Part shown: positions 49,072 to 61,356 of the stretch, piece by piece
Layout: every line of letters begins with the position of its first letter
How positions within the stretch are numbered: position 1 is the first letter of the stretch
DNA from: Andrena cerasifolii
Taxonomy: Eukaryota; Arthropoda; Insecta; Hymenoptera; Andrenidae
Direction: 5' to 3'
Assembly: GCF_050908995.1 (NCBI RefSeq)
Contig: NW_027485034.1
Coordinates: 1 to 64,000, forward strand
Length of the DNA: 64,000 nt
Translations under genes and position numbers: made by a program
The notes under the pieces: model-generated
Seen by the model: the letters and a program-made list of their open reading frames with translations, nothing else
Databases searched by the model: none
Told to the model about the DNA's origin: nothing

Positions 49072-50090
49072 TAAATTTAATCGTTTTACTCGTTTTACTC
49101 GTTTTACTCGTTTTACTCGTTTTACTCGTTTTACTCGTTTTACTAGTTTTACTCGTTTAGCTCGTTTTACTCGTTTAGCTCGTTTTACTCGTTTCGCTCG
49201 TTTTACTCGTTTCGCTCGTTTCACTCGTTTCGCTCGTTTCACTCGTTTTACTCGTTTTACTCGTTTTACTCGTTTTACTCGTTTTACTCGTTTTACTCGT
49301 TTTACTCGTTTTACTCGTTTTACTCGTTTTACTCGTTTTACTCGTTTTACTCGTTTTACTCGTTTTACTCGTTTTACTCGTTTTACTCGTTTTACTCGTT
49401 TTACTCGTTTTACTCGTTTTACTCGTTTTACTCGTTTTACTAAATTTAATCGTTTTACTCGTTTTACTCGTTTTACTCGTTTTACTCGTTTTACTCGTTT
49501 TACTCGTTTTACTAGTTTTACTCGTTTTACTCGTTCAACTCGTTTTACTCGTTTTACTAGTTTTACTCGTTTAACTCGTTTTACTCGTTTTACTCGTTTT
49601 ACTCGTTTTACTCGTTTTACTAGTTTTACTCGTTTAGCTCGTTTTACTCGTTTAGCTCGTTTTACTCGTTTCGCTCGTTTTACTCGTTTCGCTCGTTTCA
49701 CTCGTTTCGCTCGTTTCACTCGTTTTACTCGTTTCACTCGTTTTAATCTTTTCACTAGTTTTACTCGTTTTACTTGTTTAACTCGTTTTACTAGTTTTAC
49801 TCGTTTTACTAGTTTTACTCGTTTTACTCGTTTTACTCGTTTTACTCGTTTTCCTCGTTTTCCTCGTTTTACTCGTTTTGCTCGTTTTACTCGTTTTGCT
49901 CGTTTTACTCGTTTTGCTCGTTTTATTCGTTTTGCTCGTTTTACTCGTTTTGCTCGTTTTACTCGTTTTGCTCGTTTTACTCGTTTTGCTCGTTTTACTC
50001 GTTTTGCTCGTTTTACTCGTTTAACTCGTTTTGCTCGTTTAACTCGTTTTGCTCGTTTTACTCGTTTTGCTCGTTTTACTCGTTTAACTC
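49072..50090. repeat. Segment recurring at about 51,016-52,050, offset 1,944-1,953 bp
   Basis: Matching markers are taaattta at 49,072/51,016 and 49,441/51,394, the ttcaactcg and ttttactag signature, tttagctcg and tttcgctcg series, ttttacttg at 49,768/51,721, the ttttcctcg pair at 49,849/51,802, and the eight-copy ttttgctcg ladder. The offset slips from 1,944 to 1,953 because one consensus unit differs between 49,072 and 49,441. Confidence 0.86.
49876..50010. repeat. ttttgctcg ladder, 8 copies, with a ttttattcg
   Basis: Eight copies; one of the intervening consensus units is changed to ttttattcg at 49,921. The same change stands before the ladder at 46,546 and links the two segments. Confidence 0.91.
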
Positions 50091-50415
50091 GTTTTACTCG
50101 TTTTACTCGTTTTACTCGTTTTACTCGTTTTACTCGTTTTACTCGTTTTACTCGTTTTACTCGTTTTACTCGTTTTACTCGTTTTACTCGTTTTACTCGT
50201 TTTACTCGTTTTACTCGTTTTACTCGTTTTACTCGTTTTACTCGTTTTACTCGTTTTACTCGTTTTACTCGTTTTACTCGTTTTACTCGTTTTACTAAAT
50301 TTAATCGTTTTACTCGTTTTACTCGTTTTACTCGTTTTACTCGTTTTACTCGTTTTACTCGTTTTACTCGTTTTACTCGTTTTACTAGTTTTACTAGTTT
50401 TACTCGTTTTACTCG

Positions 50416-50487
50416 TATTACTCGTATTACTCGTATTACTCGTATTACTCGTATTACTCGTATTACTCGTATTACTCGTATTACTCG
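50416..50487. repeat. Tandem tattactcg run, 8 copies
   Basis: Exact counterpart of the run at 47,032, 3,384 bp further on. Confidence 0.92.
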
Positions 50488-50613
50488 TTTTACTCGTTTT
50501 ACTCGTTTTACTCGTTTTACTCGTTTTACTCGTTTTACTCGTTTTACTCGTTTTACTCGTTTTACTCCTTTTACTCGTTTTACTCGTTTTACTCGTTTTA
50601 CTCGTTTTACTCG

Positions 50614-50748
50614 TTTTGCTCGTTTTACTCGTTTTGCTCGTTTTACTCGTTTTGCTCGTTTTACTCGTTTTGCTCGTTTTACTCGTTTTGCTCGTTTTAC
50701 TCGTTTTGCTCGTTTTACTCGTTTTGCTCGTTTTACTCGTTTTGCTCG
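50614..50748. repeat. ttttgctcg ladder, 8 copies
   Basis: Counterpart of the ladder at 47,230 at the 3,384-bp offset, with the same tttaactcg tail. Confidence 0.91.
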
Positions 50749-51828
50749 TTTTACTCGTTTAACTCGTTTTGCTCGTTTAACTCGTTTTGCTCGTTTTACT
50801 CGTTTTGCTCGTTTTACTCGTTTAACTCGTTTTACTCGTTTTACTCGTTTTACTCGTTTTACTCGTTTTACTCGTTTTACTCGTTTTACTCGTTTTACTC
50901 GTTTTACTCGTTTTACTCGTTTTACTCGTTTTACTCGTTTTACTCGTTTTACTCGTTTTACTCGTTTTACTCGTTTTACTCGTTTTACTCGTTTTACTCG
51001 TTTTACTCGTTTTACTAAATTTAATCGTTTTACTCGTTTTACTCGTTTTACTCGTTTTACTCGTTTTACTCGTTTTACTCGTTTTACTAGTTTTACTCGT
51101 TTAGCTCGTTTTACTCGTTTAGCTCGTTTTACTCGTTTCGCTCGTTTTACTCGTTTCGCTCGTTTCACTCGTTTCGCTCGTTTCACTCGTTTTACTCGTT
51201 TTACTCGTTTTACTCGTTTTACTCGTTTTACTCGTTTTACTCGTTTTACTCGTTTTACTCGTTTTACTCGTTTTACTCGTTTTACTCGTTTTACTCGTTT
51301 TACTCGTTTTACTCGTTTTACTCGTTTTACTCGTTTTACTCGTTTTACTCGTTTTACTCGTTTTACTCGTTTTACTCGTTTTACTCGTTTTACTAAATTT
51401 AATCGTTTTACTCGTTTTACTCGTTTTACTCGTTTTACTCGTTTTACTCGTTTTACTCGTTTTACTAGTTTTACTCGTTTTACTCGTTCAACTCGTTTTA
51501 CTCGTTTTACTAGTTTTACTCGTTTAACTCGTTTTACTCGTTTTACTCGTTTTACTCGTTTTACTCGTTTTACTAGTTTTACTCGTTTAGCTCGTTTTAC
51601 TCGTTTAGCTCGTTTTACTCGTTTCGCTCGTTTTACTCGTTTCGCTCGTTTCACTCGTTTCGCTCGTTTCACTCGTTTTACTCGTTTCACTCGTTTTAAT
51701 CTTTTCACTAGTTTTACTCGTTTTACTTGTTTAACTCGTTTTACTAGTTTTACTCGTTTTACTAGTTTTACTCGTTTTACTCGTTTTACTCGTTTTACTC
51801 GTTTTCCTCGTTTTCCTCGTTTTACTCG

Positions 51829-51963
51829 TTTTGCTCGTTTTACTCGTTTTGCTCGTTTTACTCGTTTTGCTCGTTTTACTCGTTTTGCTCGTTTTACTCG
51901 TTTTGCTCGTTTTACTCGTTTTGCTCGTTTTACTCGTTTTGCTCGTTTTACTCGTTTTGCTCG
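51829..51963. repeat. ttttgctcg ladder, 8 copies, after two ttttcctcg
   Basis: It is preceded by ttttcctcg at 51,802 and 51,811 and followed by the usual tttaactcg tail. Confidence 0.91.
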
Positions 51964-52134
51964 TTTTACTCGTTTAACTCGTTTTGCTCGTTTAACTCGT
52001 TTTGCTCGTTTTACTCGTTTTGCTCGTTTTACTCGTTTAACTCGTTTTACTCGTTTTACTCGTTTTACTCGTTTTACTCGTTTTACTCGTTTTACTCGTT
52101 TTACTCGTTTTACTCGTTTTACTCGTTTTACTCG

Positions 52135-52206
52135 TATTACTCGTATTACTCGTATTACTCGTATTACTCGTATTACTCGTATTACTCGTATTACTCGTAT
52201 TACTCG
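52135..52206. repeat. Tandem tattactcg run, 8 copies, inserted in a consensus run
   Basis: It lies between two runs of ten consensus units and just before taaattta (52,294). Sister segments (for example 50,095-50,290) have plain consensus throughout at this place. Confidence 0.9.
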
Positions 52207-52693
52207 TTTTACTCGTTTTACTCGTTTTACTCGTTTTACTCGTTTTACTCGTTTTACTCGTTTTACTCGTTTTACTCGTTTTACTCGTTTTACTAAATTT
52301 AATCGTTTTACTCGTTTTACTCGTTTTACTAGTTTTACTCGTTTTACTCGTATTACTCGTATTACTCGTATTACTCGTTTTACTCGTTTTACTCGTTTCA
52401 CTCGTTTTACTCGTTTCACTCGTTGTACTCGTTTTACTCGTTCAACTCGTTTTACTCGTTTTTACTAGTTTTACTCGTTTAACTCGTTTTACTCGTTTTA
52501 CTCGTTTTACTCGTTTTACTAGTTTTACTCGTTTTACTCGTTTAACTCGTCTTACTCGTTTCACTCGTTTTACTCTTTTCACTAGTTTTACTCGTTTTAC
52601 TCCTTTTACTCGTTTTACTCGTTTTACTCGTTTTACTCGTTTAACTCGTTTTACTAGTTTTACTCGTTTTACTCGTTTTACTCGTTTTACTCG

Positions 52694-52945
52694 TTTTGCT
52701 CGTTTTACTCGTTTTGCTCGTTTTGCTCGTTTTACTCGCTTTACTCGTTTTACTCGCTTTACTCGTTTTACTCGTATTACTCGTATTACTCGTATTACTC
52801 GTTTTACTCGCTTTACTCGTTTTACTCGTATTACTCGTATTACTCGTATTACTCGTTGTACTCGTTTTACTCGTTCAACTCGTTTTACTCGTTTCACTCG
52901 TTTCAGTCGTTTTACTCGTCTCACTCGTTTTACTCTTTTCACTAG
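52694..52945. repeat. 252-bp block, copy 1
   Basis: The 28 units run: ttttgctcg, consensus, two ttttgctcg, two ctttactcg in 18-bp register, three tattactcg, ctttactcg, three tattactcg, ttgtactcg, ttcaactcg, tttcactcg twice, tctcactcg, ttttactct, tttcactag. In this copy one tttcactcg is tttcagtcg (about 52,903). A second ttttactct plus tttcactag follows to 52,963. Confidence 0.9.
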
Positions 52946-53522
52946 TTTTACTCTTTTCACTAGTTTTACTCGTTTTACTCCTTTTTCTCGTTTTACTCGT
53001 TTTACTAGTTTTACTCGTTTTACTCGTATTACTCGTATTACTCGTATTACTCGTATTACTCGTTTTACTCGTTTTACTCGTTTTACTCGTTTTACTCGTT
53101 TTACTCGTTTTACTCGTTTTACTCGTTTTACTCGTTTTACTGGTTTTACTCGTTTTACTGGTTTTACTCGTTTTACTCGTTTCACTCGTTTTACTCGTTT
53201 CACTCGTTGTACTCGTTTTACTCGTTTCACTCGTTTTACTCGTTTCACTCGTTGTACTCGTTTTACTCGTTCAACTCGTTTTACTCGTTTTTACTAGTTT
53301 TACTCGTTTAACTCGTTTTACTCGTTTTACTCGTTTTACTCGTTTTACTAGTTTTACTCGTTTTACTCGTTTAACTCGTCTTACTCGTTTCACTCGTTTT
53401 ACTCTTTTCACTAGTTTTACTCGTTTTACTCCTTTTACTCGTTTTACTCGTTTTACTCGTTTTACTCGTTTAACTCGTTTTACTAGTTTTACTCGTTTTA
53501 CTCGTTTTACTCGTTTTACTCG

Positions 53523-53774
53523 TTTTGCTCGTTTTACTCGTTTTGCTCGTTTTGCTCGTTTTACTCGCTTTACTCGTTTTACTCGCTTTACTCGTTTTAC
53601 TCGTATTACTCGTATTACTCGTATTACTCGTTTTACTCGCTTTACTCGTTTTACTCGTATTACTCGTATTACTCGTATTACTCGTTGTACTCGTTTTACT
53701 CGTTCAACTCGTTTTACTCGTTTCACTCGTTTCACTCGTTTTACTCGTCTCACTCGTTTTACTCTTTTCACTAG
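53523..53774. repeat. 252-bp block, copy 2
   Basis: The same 28-unit order as at 52,694, 829 bp on. It is followed by ttttactcc and tttttctcg rather than a second tttcactag. Confidence 0.91.
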
Positions 53775-54135
53775 TTTTACTCGTTTTACTCCTTTTTCTC
53801 GTTTTACTCGTTTCACTCGTTGTACTCGTTTTACTCGTTTCACTCGTTTTACTCGTTTCACTCGTTGTACTCGTTTTACTCGTTCAACTCGTTTTACTCG
53901 TTTTTACTAGTTTTACTCGTTTAACTCGTTTTACTCGTTATACTCGTTTTACTCGTTTTACTAGTTTTACTCGTTTTACTCGTTTAACTCGTCTTACTCG
54001 TTTCACTCGTTTTACTCTTTTCACTAGTTTTACTCGTTTTACTCCTTTTACTCGTTTTACTCGTTTTACTCGTTTTACTCGTTTAACTCGTTTTACTAGT
54101 TTTACTCGTTTTACTCGTTTTACTCGTTTTACTCG

Positions 54136-54387
54136 TTTTGCTCGTTTTACTCGTTTTGCTCGTTTTGCTCGTTTTACTCGCTTTACTCGTTTTACTCGCT
54201 TTACTCGTTTTACTCGTATTACTCGTATTACTCGTATTACTCGTTTTACTCGCTTTACTCGTTTTACTCGTATTACTCGTATTACTCGTATTACTCGTTG
54301 TACTCGTTTTACTCGTTCAACTCGTTTTACTCGTTTCACTCGTTTCACTCGTTTTACTCGTCTCACTCGTTTTACTCTTTTCACTAG
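54136..54387. repeat. 252-bp block, copy 3
   Basis: The same order, 613 bp after copy 2. The extra base over 68 units comes from one 10-bp unit, tttttactag at 53,901. A second ttttactct plus tttcactag follows. Confidence 0.91.
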
Positions 54388-54603
54388 TTTTACTCTTTTC
54401 ACTAGTTTTACTCGTTTTACTCGTTTTACTCGTTTTACTCGTTTTACTCGTTTTACTCGTTTTACTCGTTTTACTCGTTTTACTCGTTTTACTCGTTTTA
54501 CTCGTTTTACTCGTTTTACTCGTTTTACTCGTTTTACTGGTTTTACTCGTTTTACTGGTTTTACTCGTTTTACTCGTTTTACTCGTTTTACTCGTTTTAC
54601 TCG

Positions 54604-54702
54604 TTTTGCTCGTTTTACTCGTTTTGCTCGTTTTACTCGTTTTGCTCGTTTTACTCGTTTTGCTCGTTTTACTCGTTTTGCTCGTTTTACTCGTTTTGCT
54701 CG
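54604..54702. repeat. ttttgctcg ladder, 6 copies
   Basis: Six copies after two ttttactgg units (about 54,533-54,559), ended by tttaactcg. The same arrangement is found at 60,486 and 63,585. Confidence 0.9.
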
Positions 54703-55134
54703 TTTTACTCGTTTAACTCGTTTTACTCGTTTTACTCGTTTTACTCGTTTCACTCGTTTTACTCGTTTTACTCGTTTTACTCGTTTTACTCGTTTTACTC
54801 GTTTTACTCCTTTTACTCGTTTTACTCGTTTTACTCGTTTTACTCGTTTTACTCGTTTTACTCGTTTTACTAAATTTAATCGTTTTACTCGTTTTACTCG
54901 TTTTACTCGTTTTACTCGTTTTACTCGTTTTACTCGTTTTACTCGTTTTACTCGTTTTACTCGTTTTACTCGTTTTACTCGTTTTACTCGTTTTACTCGT
55001 TTTACTCGTTTTACTCGTTTTACTCGTTTTACTCGTTTTACTCGTTTTACTCGTTTTACTCGTTTTACTCGTTTTACTCGTTTTACTCGTTTTACTCGTT
55101 TTACTCGTTTTACTAGTTTTACTCGTTTTACTCG

Positions 55135-55170
55135 TATTACTCGTATTACTCGTATTACTCGTATTACTCG
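55135..55170. repeat. Tandem tattactcg run, 4 copies
   Basis: Four adjacent copies after ttttactag, followed by consensus and two ttttactgg. Identical runs stand at 53,027, 58,900, 60,882 and 63,873. Confidence 0.9.
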
Positions 55171-55999
55171 TTTTACTCGTTTTACTCGTTTTACTCGTTT
55201 TACTCGTTTTACTCGTTTTACTCGTTTTACTCGTTTTACTCGTTTTACTGGTTTTACTCGTTTTACTGGTTTTACTCGTTTTACTCGTTTCACTCGTTTT
55301 ACTCGTTTCACTCGTTGTACTCGTTTTACTCGTTTCACTCGTTTTACTCGTTTCACTCGTTGTACTCGTTTTACTCGTTCAACTCGTTTTACTCGTTTTT
55401 ACTAGTTTTACTCGTTTAACTCGTTTTACTCGTTTTACTCGTTTTACTCGTTTTACTAGTTTTACTCGTTTTACTCGTTTAACTCGTCTTACTCGTTTCA
55501 CTCGTTTTACTCTTTTCACTAGTTTTACTCGTTTTACTCCTTTTACTCGTTTTACTCGTTTTACTCGTTTTACTCGTTTAACTCGTTTTACTAGTTTTAC
55601 TCGTTTTACTCGTTTTACTCGTTTTACTCGTTTAACTCGTTTTGCTCGTTTTACTCGTTTTGCTCGTTTTACTCGTTTTGCTCGTTTTACTCGTTTTGCT
55701 CGTTTTACTCGTTTTGCTCGTTTTACTCGTTTTACTCGTTTTACTCGCTTTACTCGTTTTACTCGCTTTACTCGTTTTACTCGCTTTACTCGTTTTACTC
55801 CTTTTTCTCGTTTTACTCGTTTTACTCGTTTTACTCGTTTTGCTCGTTTTACTCGTTTTGCTCGTTTTACTGGTTTTACTCGTTTTACTCGTTTTACTCG
55901 TTTTACTCGTTTCACTCGTTTTACTCGTTTCACTCGTTGTACTCGTTTTACTCGTTCAACTCGTTTTACTCGTTTTACTAGTTTTACTCGTTTAACTCG

Positions 56000-56278
56000 T
56001 TTTGCTCGTTTTACTCGTTTTGCTCGTTTTACTCGTTTTGCTCGTTTTACTCGTTTTGCTCGTTTTACTCGTTTTGCTCGTTTTACTCGTTTTGCTCGTT
56101 TTACTCGTTTTGCTCGTTTTACTCGTTTTGCTCGTTTTACTCGTTTTGCTCGTTTTACTCGTTTTGCTCGTTTTACTCGTTTTGCTCGTTTTACTCGTTT
56201 TGCTCGTTTTACTCGTTTTGCTCGTTTTACTCGTTTTGCTCGTTTTACTCGTTTTGCTCGTTTTACTCGTTTTGCTCG
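56000..56278. repeat. ttttgctcg ladder, 16 copies
   Basis: The longest ladder of this variant. Four ctttactcg (56,333-56,395) and tttagctcg (56,405) follow, so it corresponds to the ladder at 43,397 with 13 and 5 copies. Confidence 0.92.
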
Positions 56279-56332
56279 TTTTACTCGTTTTACTCGTTTT
56301 ACTCGTTTTACTCGTTTTACTCGTTTTACTCG

Positions 56333-57610
56333 CTTTACTCGTTTTACTCGCTTTACTCGTTTTACTCGCTTTACTCGTTTTACTCGCTTTACTCGTTTTA
56401 CTCGTTTAGCTCGTTTTACTCGTTTCACTCGTTTCACTCGTTTTACTCGTTTCACTCGTTTTACTCGTTTCACTCGGTTTACTCGTTTCACTCGTTTTAC
56501 TCTTTTCACTAGTTTTACTCGTTTTACTCGTTTAACTCGTTTTACTCGTTTAACTCGTTTTACTCGTTTAACTCGTTTTGCTCGTTTTACTCGTTTTGCT
56601 CGTTTTACTCGTTTTGCTCGTTTTACTCGTTTTACTCGCTTTACTCGTTTTACTCGCTTTACTCGTTTTACTCGCTTTACTCGTTTTACTCGCTTTACTC
56701 GTTTTACTCGTTTAGCTCGTTTTACTCGTTTAGCTCGTTTTACTCGTTTCGCTCGTTTTACTCGTTTCGCTCGTTTTACTCGTTTTACTCGTTTCACTCG
56801 TTTTACTCGTTTCACTCGTTTTACTCTTTTCACTAGTTTTACTCGTTTTACTCCTTTTTCTCGTTTTACTCGTTTTACTCGTTTTACTCGTTTTGCTCGT
56901 TTTACTCGTTTTGCTCGTTTTACTGGTTTTACTCGTTTTACTCGTTTTACTCGTTTTACTCGTTTCACTCGTTTTACTCGTTTCACTCGTTGTACTCGTT
57001 TTACTCGTTCAACTCGTTTTACTCGTTTTACTAGTTTTACTCGTTTAACTCGTTTTACTCGTTTTACTCGTTTTACTCGTTTTACTCGTTTTACTCGTTT
57101 TACTCGTTTTACTCGTTTTACTCGTTTTACTCGCTTTACTCGCTTTACTCGTTTTACTCGCTTTACTCGTTTTACTCGTTTAGCTCGTTTTACTCGTTTA
57201 GCTCGTTTTACTCGTTTCGCTCGTTTTACTCGTTTCGCTCGTTTCACTCGTTTCGCTCGTTTCACTCGTTTCACTCGTTTCACTCGTTTTACTCGTTTCA
57301 CTCGTTTTAATCTTTTCACTAGTTTTACTCGTTTTACTTGTTTAACTCGTTTTACTAGTTTTACTCGTTTTACTAGTTTTACTCGTTTTACTCGTTTTAC
57401 TCGTTTTACTCGTTTTCCTCGTTTTCCTCGTTTTACTCGTTTTGCTCGTTTTACTCGTTTTGCTCGTTTTACTCGTTTTGCTCGTTTTACTCGTTTTGCT
57501 CGTTTTACTCGTTTTGCTCGTTTTACTCGTTTTGCTCGTTTTACTCGTTTTGCTCGTTTTACTCGTTTTGCTCGTTTTACTCGTTTTGCTCGTTTTACTC
57601 GTTTTGCTCG
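56333..57610. repeat. Domain B long repeat, copy 2
   Basis: This copy repeats 43,676-45,106 in order, at an offset of 12,639 bp at the gtttactcg marker (56,477) and 12,504 bp at the ttttcctcg pair (57,413). It includes the two ctttactcg ladders, tttagctcg and tttcgctcg pairs, ttttacttg (57,332) and the ten-copy ttttgctcg ladder (57,440-57,610). Confidence 0.86.
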
Positions 57611-57943
57611 TTTTACTCGTTTAACTCGTTTTACTCGTTTTGCTCGTTTTACTCGTTTTGCTCGTTTTACTCGTTTTGCTCGTTTTACTCGTTTTACTCC
57701 TTTTACTCGTTTTACTCGTTTTACTCGTTTTACTCGTTTTACTCGTTTTACTCGTTTTACTCGTTTTACTAAATTTAATCGTTTTACTCGTTTTACTCGT
57801 TTTACTCGTTTTACTCGTTTTACTCGTTTTACTCGTTTTACTCGTTTTACTCGTTTTACTCGTTTTACTCGTTTTACTCGTTTTACTCGTTTTACTCGTT
57901 TTACTCGTTTTACTAGTTTTACTAGTTTTACTCGTTTTACTCG

Positions 57944-58015
57944 TATTACTCGTATTACTCGTATTACTCGTATTACTCGTATTACTCGTATTACTCGTAT
58001 TACTCGTATTACTCG
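57944..58015. repeat. Tandem tattactcg run, 8 copies
   Basis: Eight adjacent copies between the taaattta sites at 57,770 and 58,166, after two ttttactag. Confidence 0.92.
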
Positions 58016-58565
58016 TTTTACTCGTTTTACTCGTTTTACTCGTTTTACTCGTTTTACTCGTTTTACTCGTTTTACTCGTTTTACTCGTTTTACTCGTTTT
58101 ACTCGTTTTACTCCTTTTACTCGTTTTACTCGTTTTACTCGTTTTACTCGTTTTACTCGTTTTCCTAAATTTAATCGTTTTACTCGTTTTACTCGTTTTA
58201 CTAGTTTTACTCGTTTTACTCGTATTACTCGTATTACTCGTATTACTCGTTTTACTCGTTTTACTCGTTTCACTCGTTTCACTCGTTTCACTCGTTGTAC
58301 TCGTTTTACTCGTTCAACTCGTTTTACTCGTTTTTACTAGTTTTACTCGTTTAACTCGTTTTACTCGTTTTACTCGTTTTACTCGTTTTACTAGTTTTAC
58401 TCGTTTTACTCGTTTAACTCGTCTTACTCGTTACACTCGTTTTACTCTTTTCACTAGTTTTACTCGTTTTACTCCTTTTACTCGTTTTACTCGTTTTACT
58501 CGTTTTACTCGTTTAACTCGTTTTACTAGTTTTACTCGTTTTACTCGTTTTACTCGTTTTACTCG

Positions 58566-58817
58566 TTTTGCTCGTTTTACTCGTTTTGCTCGTTTTGCTC
58601 GTTTTACTCGCTTTACTCGTTTTACTCGCTTTACTCGTTTTACTCGTATTACTCGTATTACTCGTATTACTCGTTTTACTCGCTTTACTCGTTTTACTCG
58701 TATTACTCGTATTACTCGTATTACTCGTTGTACTCGTTTTACTCGTTCAACTCGTTTTACTCGTTTCACTCGTTTCACTCGTTTTACTCGTCTCACTCGT
58801 TTTACTCTTTTCACTAG
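58566..58817. repeat. 252-bp block, copy 4
   Basis: The same 28-unit order, followed by a second ttttactct plus tttcactag. It corresponds to copy 1 at an offset of 5,872 bp. Upstream, at 58,431, is the only ttacactcg of domain B. Confidence 0.9.
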
Positions 58818-59369
58818 TTTTACTCTTTTCACTAGTTTTACTCGTTTTACTCCTTTTTCTCGTTTTACCTCGTTTTACTAGTTTTACTCGTTTTACCCGT
58901 ATTACTCGTATTACTCGTATTACTCGTATTACTCGTTTTACTCGTTTTACTCGTTTTACTCGTTTTACTCGTTTTACTCGTTTTACTCGTTTTACTCGTT
59001 TTACTCGTTTTACTGGTTTTACTCGTTTTACTGGTTTTACTCGTTTTACTCGTTTCACTCGTTTTACTCGTTTCACTCGTTGTACTCGTTTTACTCGTTT
59101 CACTCGTTTTACTCGTTCAACTCGTTTTACTCGTTTTTACTAGTTTTACTCGTTTAACTCGTTTTACTCGTTTTACTCGTTTTACTCGTTTTACTAGTTT
59201 TACCTCGTTTTACTCGTTTAACTCGTCTTACTCGTTTCACTCGTTTTACTCTTTTCACTAGTTTTACTCGTTTTACTCCTTTTACTCGTTTTACTCGTTT
59301 TACTCGTTTTACTCGTTTAACTCGTTTTACTAGTTTTACTCGTTTTACTCGTTTTACTCGTTTTACTCG

Positions 59370-59621
59370 TTTTGCTCGTTTTACTCGTTTTGCTCGTTTT
59401 GCTCGTTTTACTCGCTTTACTCGTTTTACTCGCTTTACTCGTTTTACTCGTATTACTCGTATTACTCGTATTACTCGTTTTACTCGCTTTACTCGTTTTA
59501 CTCGTATTACTCGTATTACTCGTATTACTCGTTGTACTCGTTTTACTCGTTCAACTTGTTTTACTCGTTTCACTCGTTTCACTCGTTTTACTCGTCTCAC
59601 TCGTTTTACTCTTTTCACTAG
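59370..59621. repeat. 252-bp block, copy 5
   Basis: The same order, 5,847 bp after copy 2. One unit is ttcaacttg (about 59,549), a CpG to TpG change private to this copy. Confidence 0.9.
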
Positions 59622-59982
59622 TTTTACTCGTTTTACTCCTTTTTCTCGTTTTACTCGTTTCACTCGTTGTACTCGTTTTACTCGTTTCACTCGTTTTACT
59701 CGTTTCACTCGTTGTACTCGTTTTACTCGTTCAACTCGTTTTACTCGTTTTTACTAGTTTTACTCGTTTAACTCGTTTTACTCGTTATACTCGTTTTACT
59801 CGTTTTACTAGTTTTACTCGTTTTACTCGTTTAACTCGTCTTACTCGTTTCACTCGTTTTACTCTTTTCACTAGTTTTACTCGTTTTACTCCTTTTACTC
59901 GTTTTACTCGTTTTACTCGTTTTACTCGTTTAACTCGTTTTACTAGTTTTACTCGTTTTACTCGTTTTACTCGTTTTACTCG

Positions 59983-60234
59983 TTTTGATCGTTTTACTCG
60001 TTTTGCTCGTTTTGCTCGTTTTACTCGCTTTACTCGTTTTACTCGCTTTACTCGTTTTACTCGTATTACTCGTATTACTCGTATTACTCGTTTTACTCGC
60101 TTTACTCGTTTTACTCGTATTACTCGTATTACTCGTATTACTCGTTGTACTCGTTTTACTCGTTCAACTCGTTTTACTCGTTTCACTCGTTTCACTCGTT
60201 TTACTCGTCTCACTCGTTTTACTCTTTTCACTAG
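59983..60234. repeat. 252-bp block, copy 6
   Basis: The same order, 613 bp after copy 5 and 5,847 bp after copy 3. The first unit is ttttgatcg instead of ttttgctcg. Confidence 0.9.
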
Positions 60235-60485
60235 TTTTACTCTTTTCACTAGTTTTACTCGTTTTACTCGTTTTACTCGTTTTACTCGTTTTACCTCGTT
60301 TTACTCGTTTTACTCGTTTTACTCGTTTTACTCGTTTTACTCGTTTTACTCGTTTTACTCGTTTTACTCGTTTTACTCGTTTTACTGGTTTTACTCGTTT
60401 TACTGGTTTTACTCGTTTTACTGGTTTTACTCGTTTTACTCGTTTTACTCGTTTTACTCGTTTTACTCGTTTTTCGTTTTACTCG

Positions 60486-60584
60486 TTTTGCTCGTTTTAC
60501 TCGTTTTGCTCGTTTTACTCGTTTTGCTCGTTTTACTCGTTTTGCTCGTTTTACTCGTTTTGCTCGTTTTACTCGTTTTGCTCG
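60486..60584. repeat. ttttgctcg ladder, 6 copies, with a 7-bp defect upstream
   Basis: Six copies; just upstream, near 60,470, a truncated unit (tttttcg) shifts the register by two bases. In other respects it matches 54,604, except that three rather than two ttttactgg precede it. Confidence 0.88.
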
Positions 60585-61356
60585 TTTTACTCGTTTAACT
60601 CGTTTTACTCGTTTTACTCGTTTTACTCGTTTCACTCGTTTTACTCGTTTTACTCGTTTTACTCGTTTTACTCGTTTTACTCGTTTTACTCGTTTTACTC
60701 GTTTTACTCGTTTTACTCGTTTTACTCGTTTTACTCGTTTTACTCGTTTTACTCGTTTTACTCGTTTTACTCGTTTTACTCGTTTTACTCGTTTTACTCG
60801 TTTTACTCGTTTTACTCGTTTTACTCGTTTTACTCGTTTTACTCGTTTTACTCGTTTTACTAGTTTTACTCGTTTTACTCGTATTACTCGTATTACTCGT
60901 ATTACTCGTATTACTCGTTTTACTCGTTTTACTCGTTTTACTCGTTTTACTCGTTTTACTCGTTTTACTCGTTTTACTCGTTTTACTGGTTTTACTCGTT
61001 TTACTGGTTTTACTCGTTTTACTCGTTTCACTCGTTTTACTCGTTTCACTCGTTGTACTCGTTTTACTCGTTTCACTCGTTTTACTCGTTTCACTCGTTG
61101 TACTCGTTTTACTCGTTCAACTCGTTTTACTCGTTTTACTAGTTTTACTCGTTTAACTCGTTTTACTCGTTTTACTCGTTTTACTCGTTTTACTAGTTTT
61201 ACTCGTTTTACTCGTTTAACTCGTCTTACTCGTTTCAATCGTTTTACTCTTTTCACTAGTTTACTCTTTTACTCGTTTTACTCGTTTTACTCGTTTTACT
61301 CGTTTAACTCGTTTTACTAGTTTTACTCGTTTTACTCGTTTTACTCGTTTTACTCG

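Noticed and set aside
46387..52419. A minus-strand open frame of about 2,000 codons of KRV repeats, and many other long frames of KRV, LLV, FTR or YSF repeats
   Set aside because: The unit is 9 bp and has no stop in five of six frames, so long open frames are automatic. There is no ATG, the frames overlap on both strands, they end wherever an 8- or 10-bp unit occurs, and changes are not concentrated at third codon positions (for example tattactcg and ttttgctcg change the residue, tttcactcg does not).
40..58000. AATAAA polyadenylation signals on the minus strand at ttttattcg units
   Set aside because: The hexamer arises from one substitution in the repeat and lies in no transcript context. 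There is no gene that would use it.
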